Positions 36,491 through 44,800 of a stretch of 64,000 nucleotides of DNA are shown here, in pieces. The stretch spans positions 1-64,000 of the forward strand of contig JAGAFR010000037.1 in assembly GCA_017612555.1 (NCBI GenBank). Direction: 5' to 3'. The notes under the pieces are model-generated. The model was not told the DNA's origin. It was given only the letters and a program-made list of their open reading frames with translations, and ran no database searches. A program made the position numbers and the translations under genes. Source of the stretch: Lachnospiraceae bacterium (GTDB taxonomy: Bacteria > Bacillota > Clostridia > Lachnospirales > Lachnospiraceae). The stretch's first letter is position 1. Every line of letters begins with the position of its first letter.

Positions 36491-38403
36491 TTCTTTTCCG
36501 ACCTCATTTCCTCTTTTGTTTCTTTTGCAGAAGACTTATCCTCCTTGGATATGAGGACAGCTATCGTTCTGTCGGGAACAGTTACGCTGTCTCCGGCAGC
36601 TGCAAGTGTATCATGTATCAGATTGGCGGCCTGGCTGCCGCATGTTACAAAGCAAACGGACCACTTAAGTCCCTTGGGAAGCTTCGGAAGGGCAAAAGTA
36701 TGATCTTCCCAGTGCATGTTATATGCAAAATAGAAGAAATCATCCTCCCGAACTCTTGTCAGTCTTGCATACTTACCGCATATCATTACTCCTACATGAC
36801 GAAGATGGTTATAGAAGTTCGCATTCCATGCCTGATCTCCGTGATACGACAGATCAGGAAATCCGCATGCGGCATAATCCATTATTCGAAACTCTCTCTC
36901 GGGATGAAGTATGGGATGGCTCTTCCGAAGATTGATGAGCATTCTGACAAATGCGCCTATCTCTTCGGTCTTGTTATTATTCTTCCACACGACCCATCCG
37001 ATCTCGTTATCCTGACAATAAGGGTTGTTGTTGCCGTGCTGGGTGTTCAGGAACTCGTCCCCGGCAAGGATCATCGGAGTACCCTGCGCCAGAAGCAGGA
37101 AAACCAGAGCATTTTTAACCTGTTTCATTCGAAGGTCCGTTATCGATTTCTTACGTGATACACCTTCCACCCCGCAGTTCCAGCTGTAGTTGAAATTCTC
37201 TCCGTCGTTGTTGTCTTCGTTGTTGGCTTCATTGTGCTTGTAGTCATAAGACACAAGATCGCACAGCGTAAAGCCGTAAAAATCCGTAATATAATTGACC
37301 GTGTGCACATCGGACGGATTCAGGCGCTGTCTGTACAGAAAATCCGACAGCTGATTTTCATCACTCTTTAAATACTTACGACAGACATTCATGAAATCGG
37401 AATTAACGAAAGCCATGTTGGGATTGTATCCGTATTTCTGTTTGGTGATCCTGTCTTTATCAAAGAAGTTGTTATATATCTTACGATCCCGAAGGTACAC
37501 ATCCGCTGCGATCATATCCATCGGGATATCCGAACCCATCAGGAAAAATCCGTCAACATGATATTCATAAGCCCAGAACCTGAGTATGGACGGAATGAAC
37601 GATCTGTTTGCGCATGCAGGGAAATAGAACCTCATCACCACTTCTATACCGGCCGCATGCAGGCTCTTAACCATTTCCTTGAATTCACTTACGGGATCCC
37701 CGTTTGAATATGAACCCTTGGGCACGAAGTACAGTCCGTTCGTAAATCCCCAGAAGTTGACCCCCGGCTTGTCACGCTTCGGATCGGTCCTGTAATCGAT
37801 GTTTTCCATCGTAACATTTCCTTTGCCGGGACGTATGATCTCATCATACTCATAACATGGCATGAGAACGACCTGATTGATGCCAAGCTTCTTAAGATAC
37901 GGTATCTTTTCGGTAACACCGGAAAACTTTCCTCTTGATCTTACCTTCGATGAAGAATGAGCGGAAAATCCTCTGACATGAAGCTGATATGCTATGACCT
38001 GATCATACGGTAAATGCAGTATCTCATCACCATCCCAGTCAAAATCGGGAGAATACAGCTTTCCGTTGTCCGAAGGAGCCACATGGTCCCCGTATTTTCT
38101 CACTGCAGCAGACGATCTCATGAAAGGATCGCTCGCTCTTACCCCGTCTATCTCATAGCAATATGAGTCATCTGCATCCCACTTACCTTCGATAACACAT
38201 GACATAACACCCGACGCCGTAACATGATCGAGCATATTAACATGATCCTTCACCTGTCCGCGCGAGTCGTATATGATGAGTTCAAATGATCTTCTGTACG
38301 GAAGATATGCGGAAAACATCACTCCGTTTTCCGTTCGATGTGCACCAAGCGGATATCCGCTTCCTGTCTTATGATTCCTGTTGATCTTCTTTTCTTCTGT
38401 CAT
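36487..38403 (-). CDS. Isoamylase/GlgX-like GH13 protein lacking catalytic residues (putative pseudoenzyme)
   Basis: A 638-residue homologue of glycogen debranching enzymes. The N-terminal CBM48-type domain (residues about 16-95) and family landmarks such as KHNEANNEDNNDG with NYSWNCG (389-410) and GTPMILAGDEF (441-451) are well kept. The four catalytic GH13 regions are not. Region I DxxxNH is VVMRFYFPAC (255-264). In region II DGFRFD has become DGFFLM (284-289), losing the invariant Arg and the nucleophile Asp. Region III AExWD aligns with NNFFD (311-315), losing the acid/base Glu. Region IV TxHDG is TDFYG (373-377), losing His and Asp. The reading frame is intact, so it is probably a glucan-binding or regulatory protein rather than a hydrolase. 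Assignment to GH13 is secure; inactivity is inferred. Confidence 0.82.
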   Translation of the reverse strand: MTEEKKINRNHKTGSGYPLGAHRTENGVMFSAYLPYRRSFELIIYDSRGQVKDHVNMLDHVTASGVMSCVIEGKWDADDSYCYEIDGVRASDPFMRSSAAVRKYGDHVAPSDNGKLYSPDFDWDGDEILHLPYDQVIAYQLHVRGFSAHSSSKVRSRGKFSGVTEKIPYLKKLGINQVVLMPCYEYDEIIRPGKGNVTMENIDYRTDPKRDKPGVNFWGFTNGLYFVPKGSYSNGDPVSEFKEMVKSLHAAGIEVVMRFYFPACANRSFIPSILRFWAYEYHVDGFFLMGSDIPMDMIAADVYLRDRKIYNNFFDKDRITKQKYGYNPNMAFVNSDFMNVCRKYLKSDENQLSDFLYRQRLNPSDVHTVNYITDFYGFTLCDLVSYDYKHNEANNEDNNDGENFNYSWNCGVEGVSRKKSITDLRMKQVKNALVFLLLAQGTPMILAGDEFLNTQHGNNNPYCQDNEIGWVVWKNNNKTEEIGAFVRMLINLRKSHPILHPEREFRIMDYAACGFPDLSYHGDQAWNANFYNHLRHVGVMICGKYARLTRVREDDFFYFAYNMHWEDHTFALPKLPKGLKWSVCFVTCGSQAANLIHDTLAAAGDSVTVPDRTIAVLISKEDKSSAKETKEEMRSEKK

Positions 38404-38435
38404 ACAATACTTTTCACTTTCAAACGTACCTTATG

Positions 38436-38464
38436 ATTATAAAGAAATATCTCGATATTTTCAA
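38436..38464 (-). promoter_or_regulatory. Sigma-A promoter of the GH13-like/trpS unit
   Basis: Minus-strand TTGAAA (38459-38464), 17-bp spacer, TATAAT (38436-38441). It drives the GH13-like gene and, by overlap, trpS. I saw no T-box stem or specifier in the short leader. Confidence 0.78.
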
Positions 38465-38482
38465 GGAAAACAGCCATTTACA

Positions 38483-38512
38483 TTGATTATATGCTCCCAC
38501 ATGTGTTATAAT
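38483..38512 (+). promoter_or_regulatory. Promoter of the DUF1292 gene
   Basis: TTGATT (38483-38488), 18-bp spacer and perfect TATAAT (38507-38512), about 50 nt before the ATG. It is divergent from the GH13-like gene promoter. Confidence 0.65.
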
Positions 38513-38562
38513 CAGCGAAATTCACATAACAGACGGCGATCAGCCGGACAAAGGAGTCTTAC

Positions 38563-38877
38563 ATGGGAACGAACGAAGAATACGATGATACAGACATGAC
38601 AGTAGAAATAGAGCTTACAGACGGCAAAAAGGTCACTTGCGCCATTGTCACGATACTTACTATAAAAGATAAAGACTATATCGTGCTGCTGCCTCTTGAT
38701 GAAGACGGACAGGCCAGTGAAGGCGAAGTCTGGTTCTACGGCTACAAAGAGGATGAAAACGATCCCAATAAAGAGCCCGAGCTCATCTATATCGAGGATG
38801 ACGATGAATATGATGCCGTTGCCGATGCATTTGATGAATTCCTTGACAACGAGGAATTTGAAGCTATGAAGGATTAA
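38563..38877 (+). CDS. DUF1292 family protein
   Basis: A 104-residue very acidic protein of the DUF1292 (YrzB-like) family, widespread in Firmicutes and of unknown function. The conserved core is the short beta-rich segment DKDYIVLLPLDEDGQASEGEVWFYGYKE (about residues 39-66) followed by an acidic tail (YIEDDDEYDAVADAFDEFLDNEEF). AAAGGAG lies 6 nt before the ATG. The stop codon overlaps that of the convergent helicase gene. In other Firmicutes the family is usually near alaS/ruvX genes; here it stands alone. Confidence 0.85.
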   Translation: MGTNEEYDDTDMTVEIELTDGKKVTCAIVTILTIKDKDYIVLLPLDEDGQASEGEVWFYGYKEDENDPNKEPELIYIEDDDEYDAVADAFDEFLDNEEFEAMKD

Positions 38878-40559
38878 ACTGCTGTCAATTTCAATATATC
38901 TTTGATATAGTGTCTGTTCTCCACGGCTTCATCAGCAAATCTTGAAGGTCTTTTCCCGTGTTCAGAACCTATTGTGCACATATACAGGCGCTCTTTGGCG
39001 CGTGTCATTGCCACGTACATAAGACGCCGTTCCTCCTGCGCTCCCGTTCCGGTCAGATTCTTATAGTGGGGAAACAATCCCTCCTGAAGACCTATTATAA
39101 ATACACACTTAAACTCAAGTCCTTTTGATGCATGAGCCGTCATAACGCGGACACTGTCGTGCGTCGCGCAGTGCGCAGGACAAGGTGGCGGCATACACCC
39201 ATGTCTTGCTATCGTTCTCTCAAGATCCCCCACCGCTTCAAGCTTATCCGGTTCCCCCGCATAGAACATTTTCATATCACTTAAATAATCTCCGGTGGTA
39301 TTCGCCAGTGATTCCCGCGACAGACCTCTCGGTGGATTGTTCATGATGAGAAAAAAATCCGCGCGATCAGCCGTGTGTTCATATGCCCGCACATATGCCT
39401 CGTATATCTTTTTTTCCTTAGGGGTATACGGCTGTGCATGATCTATCCTGATCCCGCGTGCTTCAGCTTTGTTTTCAAACATCTTCACGCAATGATCGCT
39501 CCTGTAAAGTATGGCGATATCACTGTATCCGTATCCTGCTTCATTTGCAAGATGATCTATCATGTCGCATACGAACTCAGCCTGGATATCGGAGTTCTCT
39601 GCCTGTACAAGCTCCACGATCCCTCCGCTTTTTGACGGAAGATGCCGCTGCATCGGACGATCAAATCTTTCCGTGTTATGTCTTATAACGGAATCAGCAG
39701 CTCCGATCACATTTTCACAGCATCTGTAATTCATCGTAAGAGTAACCTGTCTGCATCCTCTGTACTGATGGACGAATCTTTTCATAAGCGCAGGACTGGA
39801 ACCCCTGAAAGCATAGATCGACTGATCATCATCCCCTACCGCAAACACATTCATACTGTCTCCCGCAAGCAGGCGCAGTACTTTGTACTGTCCTTCATTA
39901 ATATCCTGAAACTCATCTACGAGAAAATACCTGAATCTTTCCTGCCATTTCCTAAGGACCTTCTCATGCCTATACAGGAGACGTTCGCACAGGATTATCA
40001 TATCGTCAAAATCGATCACGCCTTCCTGCCGGCAGAGTGCTTCATATCCGGCAACCGTCTTCTCAAATCCGCTTCTCTCCTGCTCCGACATCCTTCTTCC
40101 GAATTCATTTCGCTCGAAGAATTCCTTACCATGGTTTTTATATGCACTTATCATTCCGGGTATGCTCTCCGGATCCTTGGGATCAAACAATTCCGATATA
40201 CCGCGGACAGGTTCCATCGCTTTTATAACAATCGCAGTCTGTTCATCTTCCGTGATCAGCCTTCCGACATGCGGATCATCCTCAAGAAGAATATGATAAA
40301 AAACCGCGTGAAACGTACCAAAAGTAACATCATAATGCTTCGGATCGGTACGCCTGTTAAATCTGACCTTCATCTCTTCCGCCGCTTTTTTTGAAAAAGT
40401 AATGACCAGTATCGATTCAGCCGGCACAAGGTTTTCTTCTACCATTAACCTGATCCTTTCCACGAGGAGATGTGTCTTGCCGCTTCCGGGGCCCGCCAGT
40501 ACGAGCATGGGCCCGTTTACATGATGTGCAGCAATATATTGTTCCTTATTTAATTTCAT
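38874..40559 (-). CDS. UvrD/PcrA-like superfamily 1 DNA helicase
   Basis: SF1A 3'-5' DNA helicase of 561 residues. It has Walker A VLAGPGSGKTHLLVERI (about residue 18), motif Ia ITFSKKAAEEM, Walker B YFLVDEFQDINEGQ (about 217), motif III GDDDQSIYAFRGS, motif IV-type TMNYRC, motif V VMTAHASKGLEFKCVFI and motif VI YVAMTRAKERLYM. It is shorter than PcrA/UvrD (about 720-750), lacking the C-terminal extension and part of 2B, like Rep-related short forms. Its exact repair or replication role cannot be told. Its start lies about 20 bp from the -10 box of the divergent ktrB gene. Confidence 0.9.
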   Translation of the reverse strand: MKLNKEQYIAAHHVNGPMLVLAGPGSGKTHLLVERIRLMVEENLVPAESILVITFSKKAAEEMKVRFNRRTDPKHYDVTFGTFHAVFYHILLEDDPHVGRLITEDEQTAIVIKAMEPVRGISELFDPKDPESIPGMISAYKNHGKEFFERNEFGRRMSEQERSGFEKTVAGYEALCRQEGVIDFDDMIILCERLLYRHEKVLRKWQERFRYFLVDEFQDINEGQYKVLRLLAGDSMNVFAVGDDDQSIYAFRGSSPALMKRFVHQYRGCRQVTLTMNYRCCENVIGAADSVIRHNTERFDRPMQRHLPSKSGGIVELVQAENSDIQAEFVCDMIDHLANEAGYGYSDIAILYRSDHCVKMFENKAEARGIRIDHAQPYTPKEKKIYEAYVRAYEHTADRADFFLIMNNPPRGLSRESLANTTGDYLSDMKMFYAGEPDKLEAVGDLERTIARHGCMPPPCPAHCATHDSVRVMTAHASKGLEFKCVFIIGLQEGLFPHYKNLTGTGAQEERRLMYVAMTRAKERLYMCTIGSEHGKRPSRFADEAVENRHYIKDILKLTAV

Positions 40560-40578
40560 TTTTTCCCTTTCCCTGTGA

Positions 40579-40606
40579 TATAATACAGTGGTTGTTTTGT
40601 TGGAGG
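40579..40606 (+). promoter_or_regulatory. ktrB -10 box and ribosome-binding site deciding the start
   Basis: Perfect TATAAT at 40579-40584, weak TTCATT at 40555-40560 with an 18-bp spacer, and GGAGG at 40602-40606, 8 nt before TTG 40615. An upstream in-frame GTG (40588) lies only 3 nt after the -10 box and so would not be transcribed; it is rejected as start. On the minus strand the same bases read TATTAT, a possible -10 for the divergent helicase gene. Confidence 0.6.
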
Positions 40607-40614
40607 TTTGTGTT

Positions 40615-41979
40615 TTGAAGTTTCCAAGGATAGCACCGGTACACTATATACCTATAAGTTTTCTTATCGTCATCACGATAGGGACGCTTCTTCTGATGCT
40701 CCCTGTTTCTTGCTCATCCGGGCACGGAGCCGATGTGCTTACAGCTCTGTTTACTGCAACAACATCCGTATGCGTGACCGGCCTTGTCGTTGTCGATACT
40801 TATGCATACTGGAGTCTCTTCGGTCAGTTTGTAATACTGTTACTCATTCAGATCGGTGGACTCGGGGTTGTGTCCGTCCTTTCCATGATCATGATAGCCA
40901 CCGGAAGAAAGATCTTTCTCTCTAACAGGATGCTTCTCGGTGATTCCCTTAATCTTGACAATCCACAGGGAGTTCTGAGTTTCCTGATACGCATGTTCAA
41001 AGGTGTACTGATCATCGAACTATGCGGTGCCATTCTGTGTTCGGTAAAGCTCATACCGATGATGGGTATATCAAAAGGCGCATGGGCCGCTGTCTTTCAA
41101 TCGGTATCGGCATTTTGCAACGCCGGTATGGATGTGATCGGACCGGACAGCATGATCGGACTTCGGGATTCGCAAATACTCATGTGGACAACCATGATAC
41201 TTATAGTACTTGGCGGTATAGGATTTATCGTATGGTTTGATATAGCGGACGGTATCAGGAATGCCATACGCCGCCGTTTTTCCTTCCACCAGTTCTTCTC
41301 CCACCTTCCTGAGCACACTAGGGTTGTCATTCTGATGACTCTCTTTCTCATAACTGCCGGCGCAATACTGATCTTCATATTTGAATACGGCAATACCGAC
41401 ACTTTGGGTACCATGTCTCTTAAAGACAAGATACTTAACAGCTTTTTTCAGTCGATAACGTTCAGGACAGCGGGATTTGCATCAATACCGCAGGAACACC
41501 TGACCGAAGGATCATGTATGATAGGTTATGTCCTGATGTTCATCGGCGGTTCACCCATAGGTACCGCAGGCGGTATCAAGACAATGACTGCATTCCTTTT
41601 TTTCATCAATGCTTTTTCGTATATAAACGGCAAAAAAGAAAATGTCATATTTCACAGAAAAGTTCCGGAAGGACAACTGAAGAAGGCCGCAGCTATCGTC
41701 TTTTTCAGTATGCTGACAGTGTTTGTGATGACACTTCTTCTCATGACTGTCTGCAAGATAGTTCATACGGATGCGCTATATGAAGTGATCAGTGCCCTCG
41801 GTACGGTCGGGCTGTCAAGAGGCCTGACACCGCGGCTTAACACAATAGGCAGAGTGATAATAATCATATCAATGTATCTCGGAAGGATAGGTCCGATATC
41901 AATGGCTGTCTTCTTCGCGAAAGAAAAGAAATCGGACAATTCGATCGAACATGCTGCCGGAACATTTTACGTCGGTTAG
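40615..41979 (+). CDS. ktrB: Potassium uptake protein KtrB (Trk/Ktr membrane subunit)
   Basis: Channel-like K+ translocating subunit with four M1-P-M2 repeats. The selectivity-filter segments are visible in order: TSVCVTGLVVV, SAFCNAGMDVI, ITFRTAGFASIP and SALGTVGLSRG. The start is TTG at 40615, giving 454 residues; a longer form starting at GTG 40588 would begin before the transcript does. Eight to ten hydrophobic helices are evident. ktrA follows after 9 bp with its own AGGAGG. Length and partner gene favour KtrB over TrkH. Confidence 0.9.
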   Translation: MKFPRIAPVHYIPISFLIVITIGTLLLMLPVSCSSGHGADVLTALFTATTSVCVTGLVVVDTYAYWSLFGQFVILLLIQIGGLGVVSVLSMIMIATGRKIFLSNRMLLGDSLNLDNPQGVLSFLIRMFKGVLIIELCGAILCSVKLIPMMGISKGAWAAVFQSVSAFCNAGMDVIGPDSMIGLRDSQILMWTTMILIVLGGIGFIVWFDIADGIRNAIRRRFSFHQFFSHLPEHTRVVILMTLFLITAGAILIFIFEYGNTDTLGTMSLKDKILNSFFQSITFRTAGFASIPQEHLTEGSCMIGYVLMFIGGSPIGTAGGIKTMTAFLFFINAFSYINGKKENVIFHRKVPEGQLKKAAAIVFFSMLTVFVMTLLLMTVCKIVHTDALYEVISALGTVGLSRGLTPRLNTIGRVIIIISMYLGRIGPISMAVFFAKEKKSDNSIEHAAGTFYVG

Positions 41980-41988
41980 GAGGTATAC

Positions 41989-42633
41989 ATGAAAAAATCA
42001 ATCGCTGTTTTGGGACTCGGAAAGTACGGCAGAAGCCTTGCCGAAAACCTGTACCGGATGGGAGCCGATGTGCTCGCTGTCGATACTGATGAAAAGATAA
42101 TCGAAGAATTCTCCGGAAAGTGCACATCCGCTGTACATGCCGATCTTACCGATGAAGATGCCGTTTCTGCGCTTGGGCTTAACAACATGGATATGGTCGT
42201 TGTTTCAATGGGCGGTAACCTTGCGGCATCGATAATGACAGTGACGGTCGCCAAAGAACAGGGAGTTCCGGTAGTCATTGCCAAGGCATCGACGGAACGT
42301 ATGGAAAAGATATTAAAAAAGATCGGCGCCGACAAGATAATAGACCCCGAAGGTGAAGGCGGAGCACGCTCGGCGAGGATAATGCTGTCTTCAATCTTCA
42401 AGGATTTCTACGAGCTGGATGATAACATGTACATGATCGAAATGGTTCCGCGGCCCGAGTGGATCGGAAAAGATCTTGTGGAACTGGATCTTCGACACAT
42501 GATGAACCTTAATATAGTAGCTGTCAGACAAAAGGGCAGGTCTTTCCATTTTGTGGATCCCCATAAGCCTTTTTCCGAAGAAGATATTCTGCTCATTGTT
42601 ACCGAAAAGGGCAACAAGAAATGGAAGTTATAA
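41989..42633 (+). CDS. ktrA: Potassium uptake regulatory subunit KtrA (RCK domains)
   Basis: Cytosolic gating ring subunit that binds nucleotides and controls KtrB. The 214-residue protein has an N-terminal RCK_N Rossmann fold (IAVLGLGKYGRSLAENLYRMGADVLAVDTD, residues about 4-33) with an acidic residue closing the second strand. A C-terminal RCK_C domain follows (about 135-214). AGGAGG lies 5 nt before the ATG. It forms an operon with ktrB. The last six bases overlap the end of the convergent HD-GYP gene. ATP/ADP and possibly c-di-AMP would be expected regulators from the family. Confidence 0.92.
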   Translation: MKKSIAVLGLGKYGRSLAENLYRMGADVLAVDTDEKIIEEFSGKCTSAVHADLTDEDAVSALGLNNMDMVVVSMGGNLAASIMTVTVAKEQGVPVVIAKASTERMEKILKKIGADKIIDPEGEGGARSARIMLSSIFKDFYELDDNMYMIEMVPRPEWIGKDLVELDLRHMMNLNIVAVRQKGRSFHFVDPHKPFSEEDILLIVTEKGNKKWKL

Positions 42634-44799
42634 CACTCTGATATCAACAGACGGGCACTTTTCTTTTACGCTGTGTGTTATATTATAGATATGATCAACA
42701 CTTCTGTCATATAATGCCGCAATATATGACCTTGAAGTATATCTTATGATAACATCGTGAGGATCATCAAACAGTTCTTTTATCGCTGTCTTTGTCTTTG
42801 CCGACATAGGCTCATCACTGCTATCGTCACGGATCAATAATACCTTGTAGCTCTTTTCCTTCTTTTCCATGAGCTTTAGTATATAACAGAGCATCCTTAC
42901 ATGAGAAGGATTGTTCACCTTCACTTCATTCATCAGATCCCTTGACAGCATATCTTCAAGAACGGATGAAGTGCGCATCCGGCCCTCGCTGTCCGTTGCT
43001 ATACCATCCTTGATATCGGCGCTTAGTTCACCCTTGTCGAGAAGCTTTATAAATATCTCTGTCAATGCAGGATCAAATTGTGTACCCGAGCAGCGTACAA
43101 GCTCAGCTCTTACCTCTTCATCGCTGAGTCTCTTCCTGTACACACGGTTGGATGTCATGGCATCATAGCTGTCTGCAAGGGCCAGTATCCTTGCTACAAG
43201 CGGTATGTCCGTACCCGACAGTTTGTCAGGGTATCCGTCTCCGTCAAAGCGTTCATGATGATGTCTGATACCATCAAGGAGTCCATTTATCTCACTTCCG
43301 AGGGATGCCATTATCTCGTATCCGATCTCGGTGTGTCTTCTCATGAGCGTATATTCTTCATCATTAAGCTTTCCGGATTTATTGAGAACGTTATCGGCCA
43401 CACCTATCTTTCCGATGTCATGAACAAGACCGATATAATGTATCCTGACGATATCTTCTTCGGTAAGTTCATAATCCGCAGCCATTTCTCTTGCCAGTCT
43501 TTGAGAATACAGCCCCACTCTTTCGGAGTGACCGCCGGTGTACTCGTCTCTTGCATCTATAGCGCCTGCGATAGTTTCGATCGTACTGATCGTCATAGCC
43601 GTCTTTTTCTTTTCACGTTCACGATATTCTTCCAGTATGTCATTCAGCGTCTGCAACAGCGTTGCAACCATGAGTCCGATAAGGCCGAGACTTAAGTAAG
43701 TACCGAATACGACACTTACCGGGAAATAGAACCTCGAAAGCTCAACTAAAGCCAGCAGCAAAAATATAAGAATTCCTATACAGCTGATCCTGTAGCTTTT
43801 CAGCCTGTCGTGCCGGTAATCCGTTATAATGTTTATGAGAACCATGACAATGCTGATACCGGCCAGAACATGACATACAGGAACAGTCTGGAACATCCTG
43901 AGGATATCGCTTGCATCAAGTATGACATTTACTATCAACGCAGCCAGGCTTATCGACTCTATAACAAGATATCTTCTGTGATAGATCTTATGCTGTACCG
44001 CATCAAAGTACATGCATGCAAAAGGTGCAATGAGTTCAAATGAAAAATAGGAAAAATACTGAGACATGGACGGTCTGAAAAACACCAGCTGTCTTATGAC
44101 TGATTCACTGATCAGCCACAATGCCGCATCAAAGATGAGCAGTCCCAGATACCCCGCAGCTTCTGTCTTATAACCTTTGCCCGAAATAAATGCGGACAGC
44201 GAGATCGTTATACCGCATAGCAGCACAAATGCGGCAATGGCGATCATAAGCAGGGAATTCCTGAGCACTTCAAACCATCCGTTGTTTCCATGGTTTAATG
44301 AGATGGGATTAAGAGTCCCCTTGTTCTTGATCGTAAGATGAATGGCAATATCTTTTCCAGCATCTTTACTTCCTACCTGTGTGACTATATATGCACTCGG
44401 GGGATAATAACTGAGACCTTCGATCGAATTGGATGAGTATACTTCACGGAGCTTGCCTCCTATGTATATACTGGCATCTTCCATTGATGCGCGCATCATT
44501 ATACTCATACCGTCACACAGATCACCCGGAAGATCCTTGGAGAGTATCAGCTCATCTCCCTTTTCACATTCCAGGTTCATCGGAAGATCGACAGTCTGGC
44601 GTTCACCATGGAACATGAGCGTCCAGTCATTGCTGAAATCTTCTGACGCAAATGAGCCTATTGAAGCTTCTCCTGCCGTATCTTTATCTATCGCGGCAAT
44701 GATCATGATAATGACAGTCACCGCCAGGATAAAGAGCGACCCGAGCCGGACGGTGTCAGTCAGTATGGATTCGATTGTTCCTTTTCTTTCTCTCTTCAT
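42628..44799 (-). CDS. Membrane HD-GYP phosphodiesterase with extracytoplasmic sensor and 7TM-type region
   Basis: Predicted cyclic-di-GMP phosphodiesterase of 723 residues. It has one N-terminal helix (about 18-37) and an extracytoplasmic beta-rich domain (about 45-170, with YIGGKLREVY and AYIVTQVG, reminiscent of 7TMR-DISM sensory domains). Some seven helices follow (about 180-385), then a short coiled linker and the HD-GYP domain (about 405-570). All key motifs are present: HSERVGLYS, HDIGKIGV (460-467), HHHERFDGDGYP (513-524), and LALADSYDAMTS. A further C-terminal domain of about 100 residues is unrecognised. The ATG lies one base after the stop of the 7TM sensor gene, so the two are translationally coupled. 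Confidence 0.88.
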   Translation of the reverse strand: MKRERKGTIESILTDTVRLGSLFILAVTVIIMIIAAIDKDTAGEASIGSFASEDFSNDWTLMFHGERQTVDLPMNLECEKGDELILSKDLPGDLCDGMSIMMRASMEDASIYIGGKLREVYSSNSIEGLSYYPPSAYIVTQVGSKDAGKDIAIHLTIKNKGTLNPISLNHGNNGWFEVLRNSLLMIAIAAFVLLCGITISLSAFISGKGYKTEAAGYLGLLIFDAALWLISESVIRQLVFFRPSMSQYFSYFSFELIAPFACMYFDAVQHKIYHRRYLVIESISLAALIVNVILDASDILRMFQTVPVCHVLAGISIVMVLINIITDYRHDRLKSYRISCIGILIFLLLALVELSRFYFPVSVVFGTYLSLGLIGLMVATLLQTLNDILEEYREREKKKTAMTISTIETIAGAIDARDEYTGGHSERVGLYSQRLAREMAADYELTEEDIVRIHYIGLVHDIGKIGVADNVLNKSGKLNDEEYTLMRRHTEIGYEIMASLGSEINGLLDGIRHHHERFDGDGYPDKLSGTDIPLVARILALADSYDAMTSNRVYRKRLSDEEVRAELVRCSGTQFDPALTEIFIKLLDKGELSADIKDGIATDSEGRMRTSSVLEDMLSRDLMNEVKVNNPSHVRMLCYILKLMEKKEKSYKVLLIRDDSSDEPMSAKTKTAIKELFDDPHDVIIRYTSRSYIAALYDRSVDHIYNITHSVKEKCPSVDIRVL

Positions 44800-44800
44800 A

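Noticed and set aside
39642..40394. A 250-aa plus-strand open frame opposite the helicase gene
   Set aside because: Antisense to helicase motifs and lacks a start site; shadow frame.
40588..40614. Upstream GTG start for ktrB
   Set aside because: It begins 3 nt after a perfect TATAAT, upstream of any transcript start, and before the GGAGG that serves TTG 40615.
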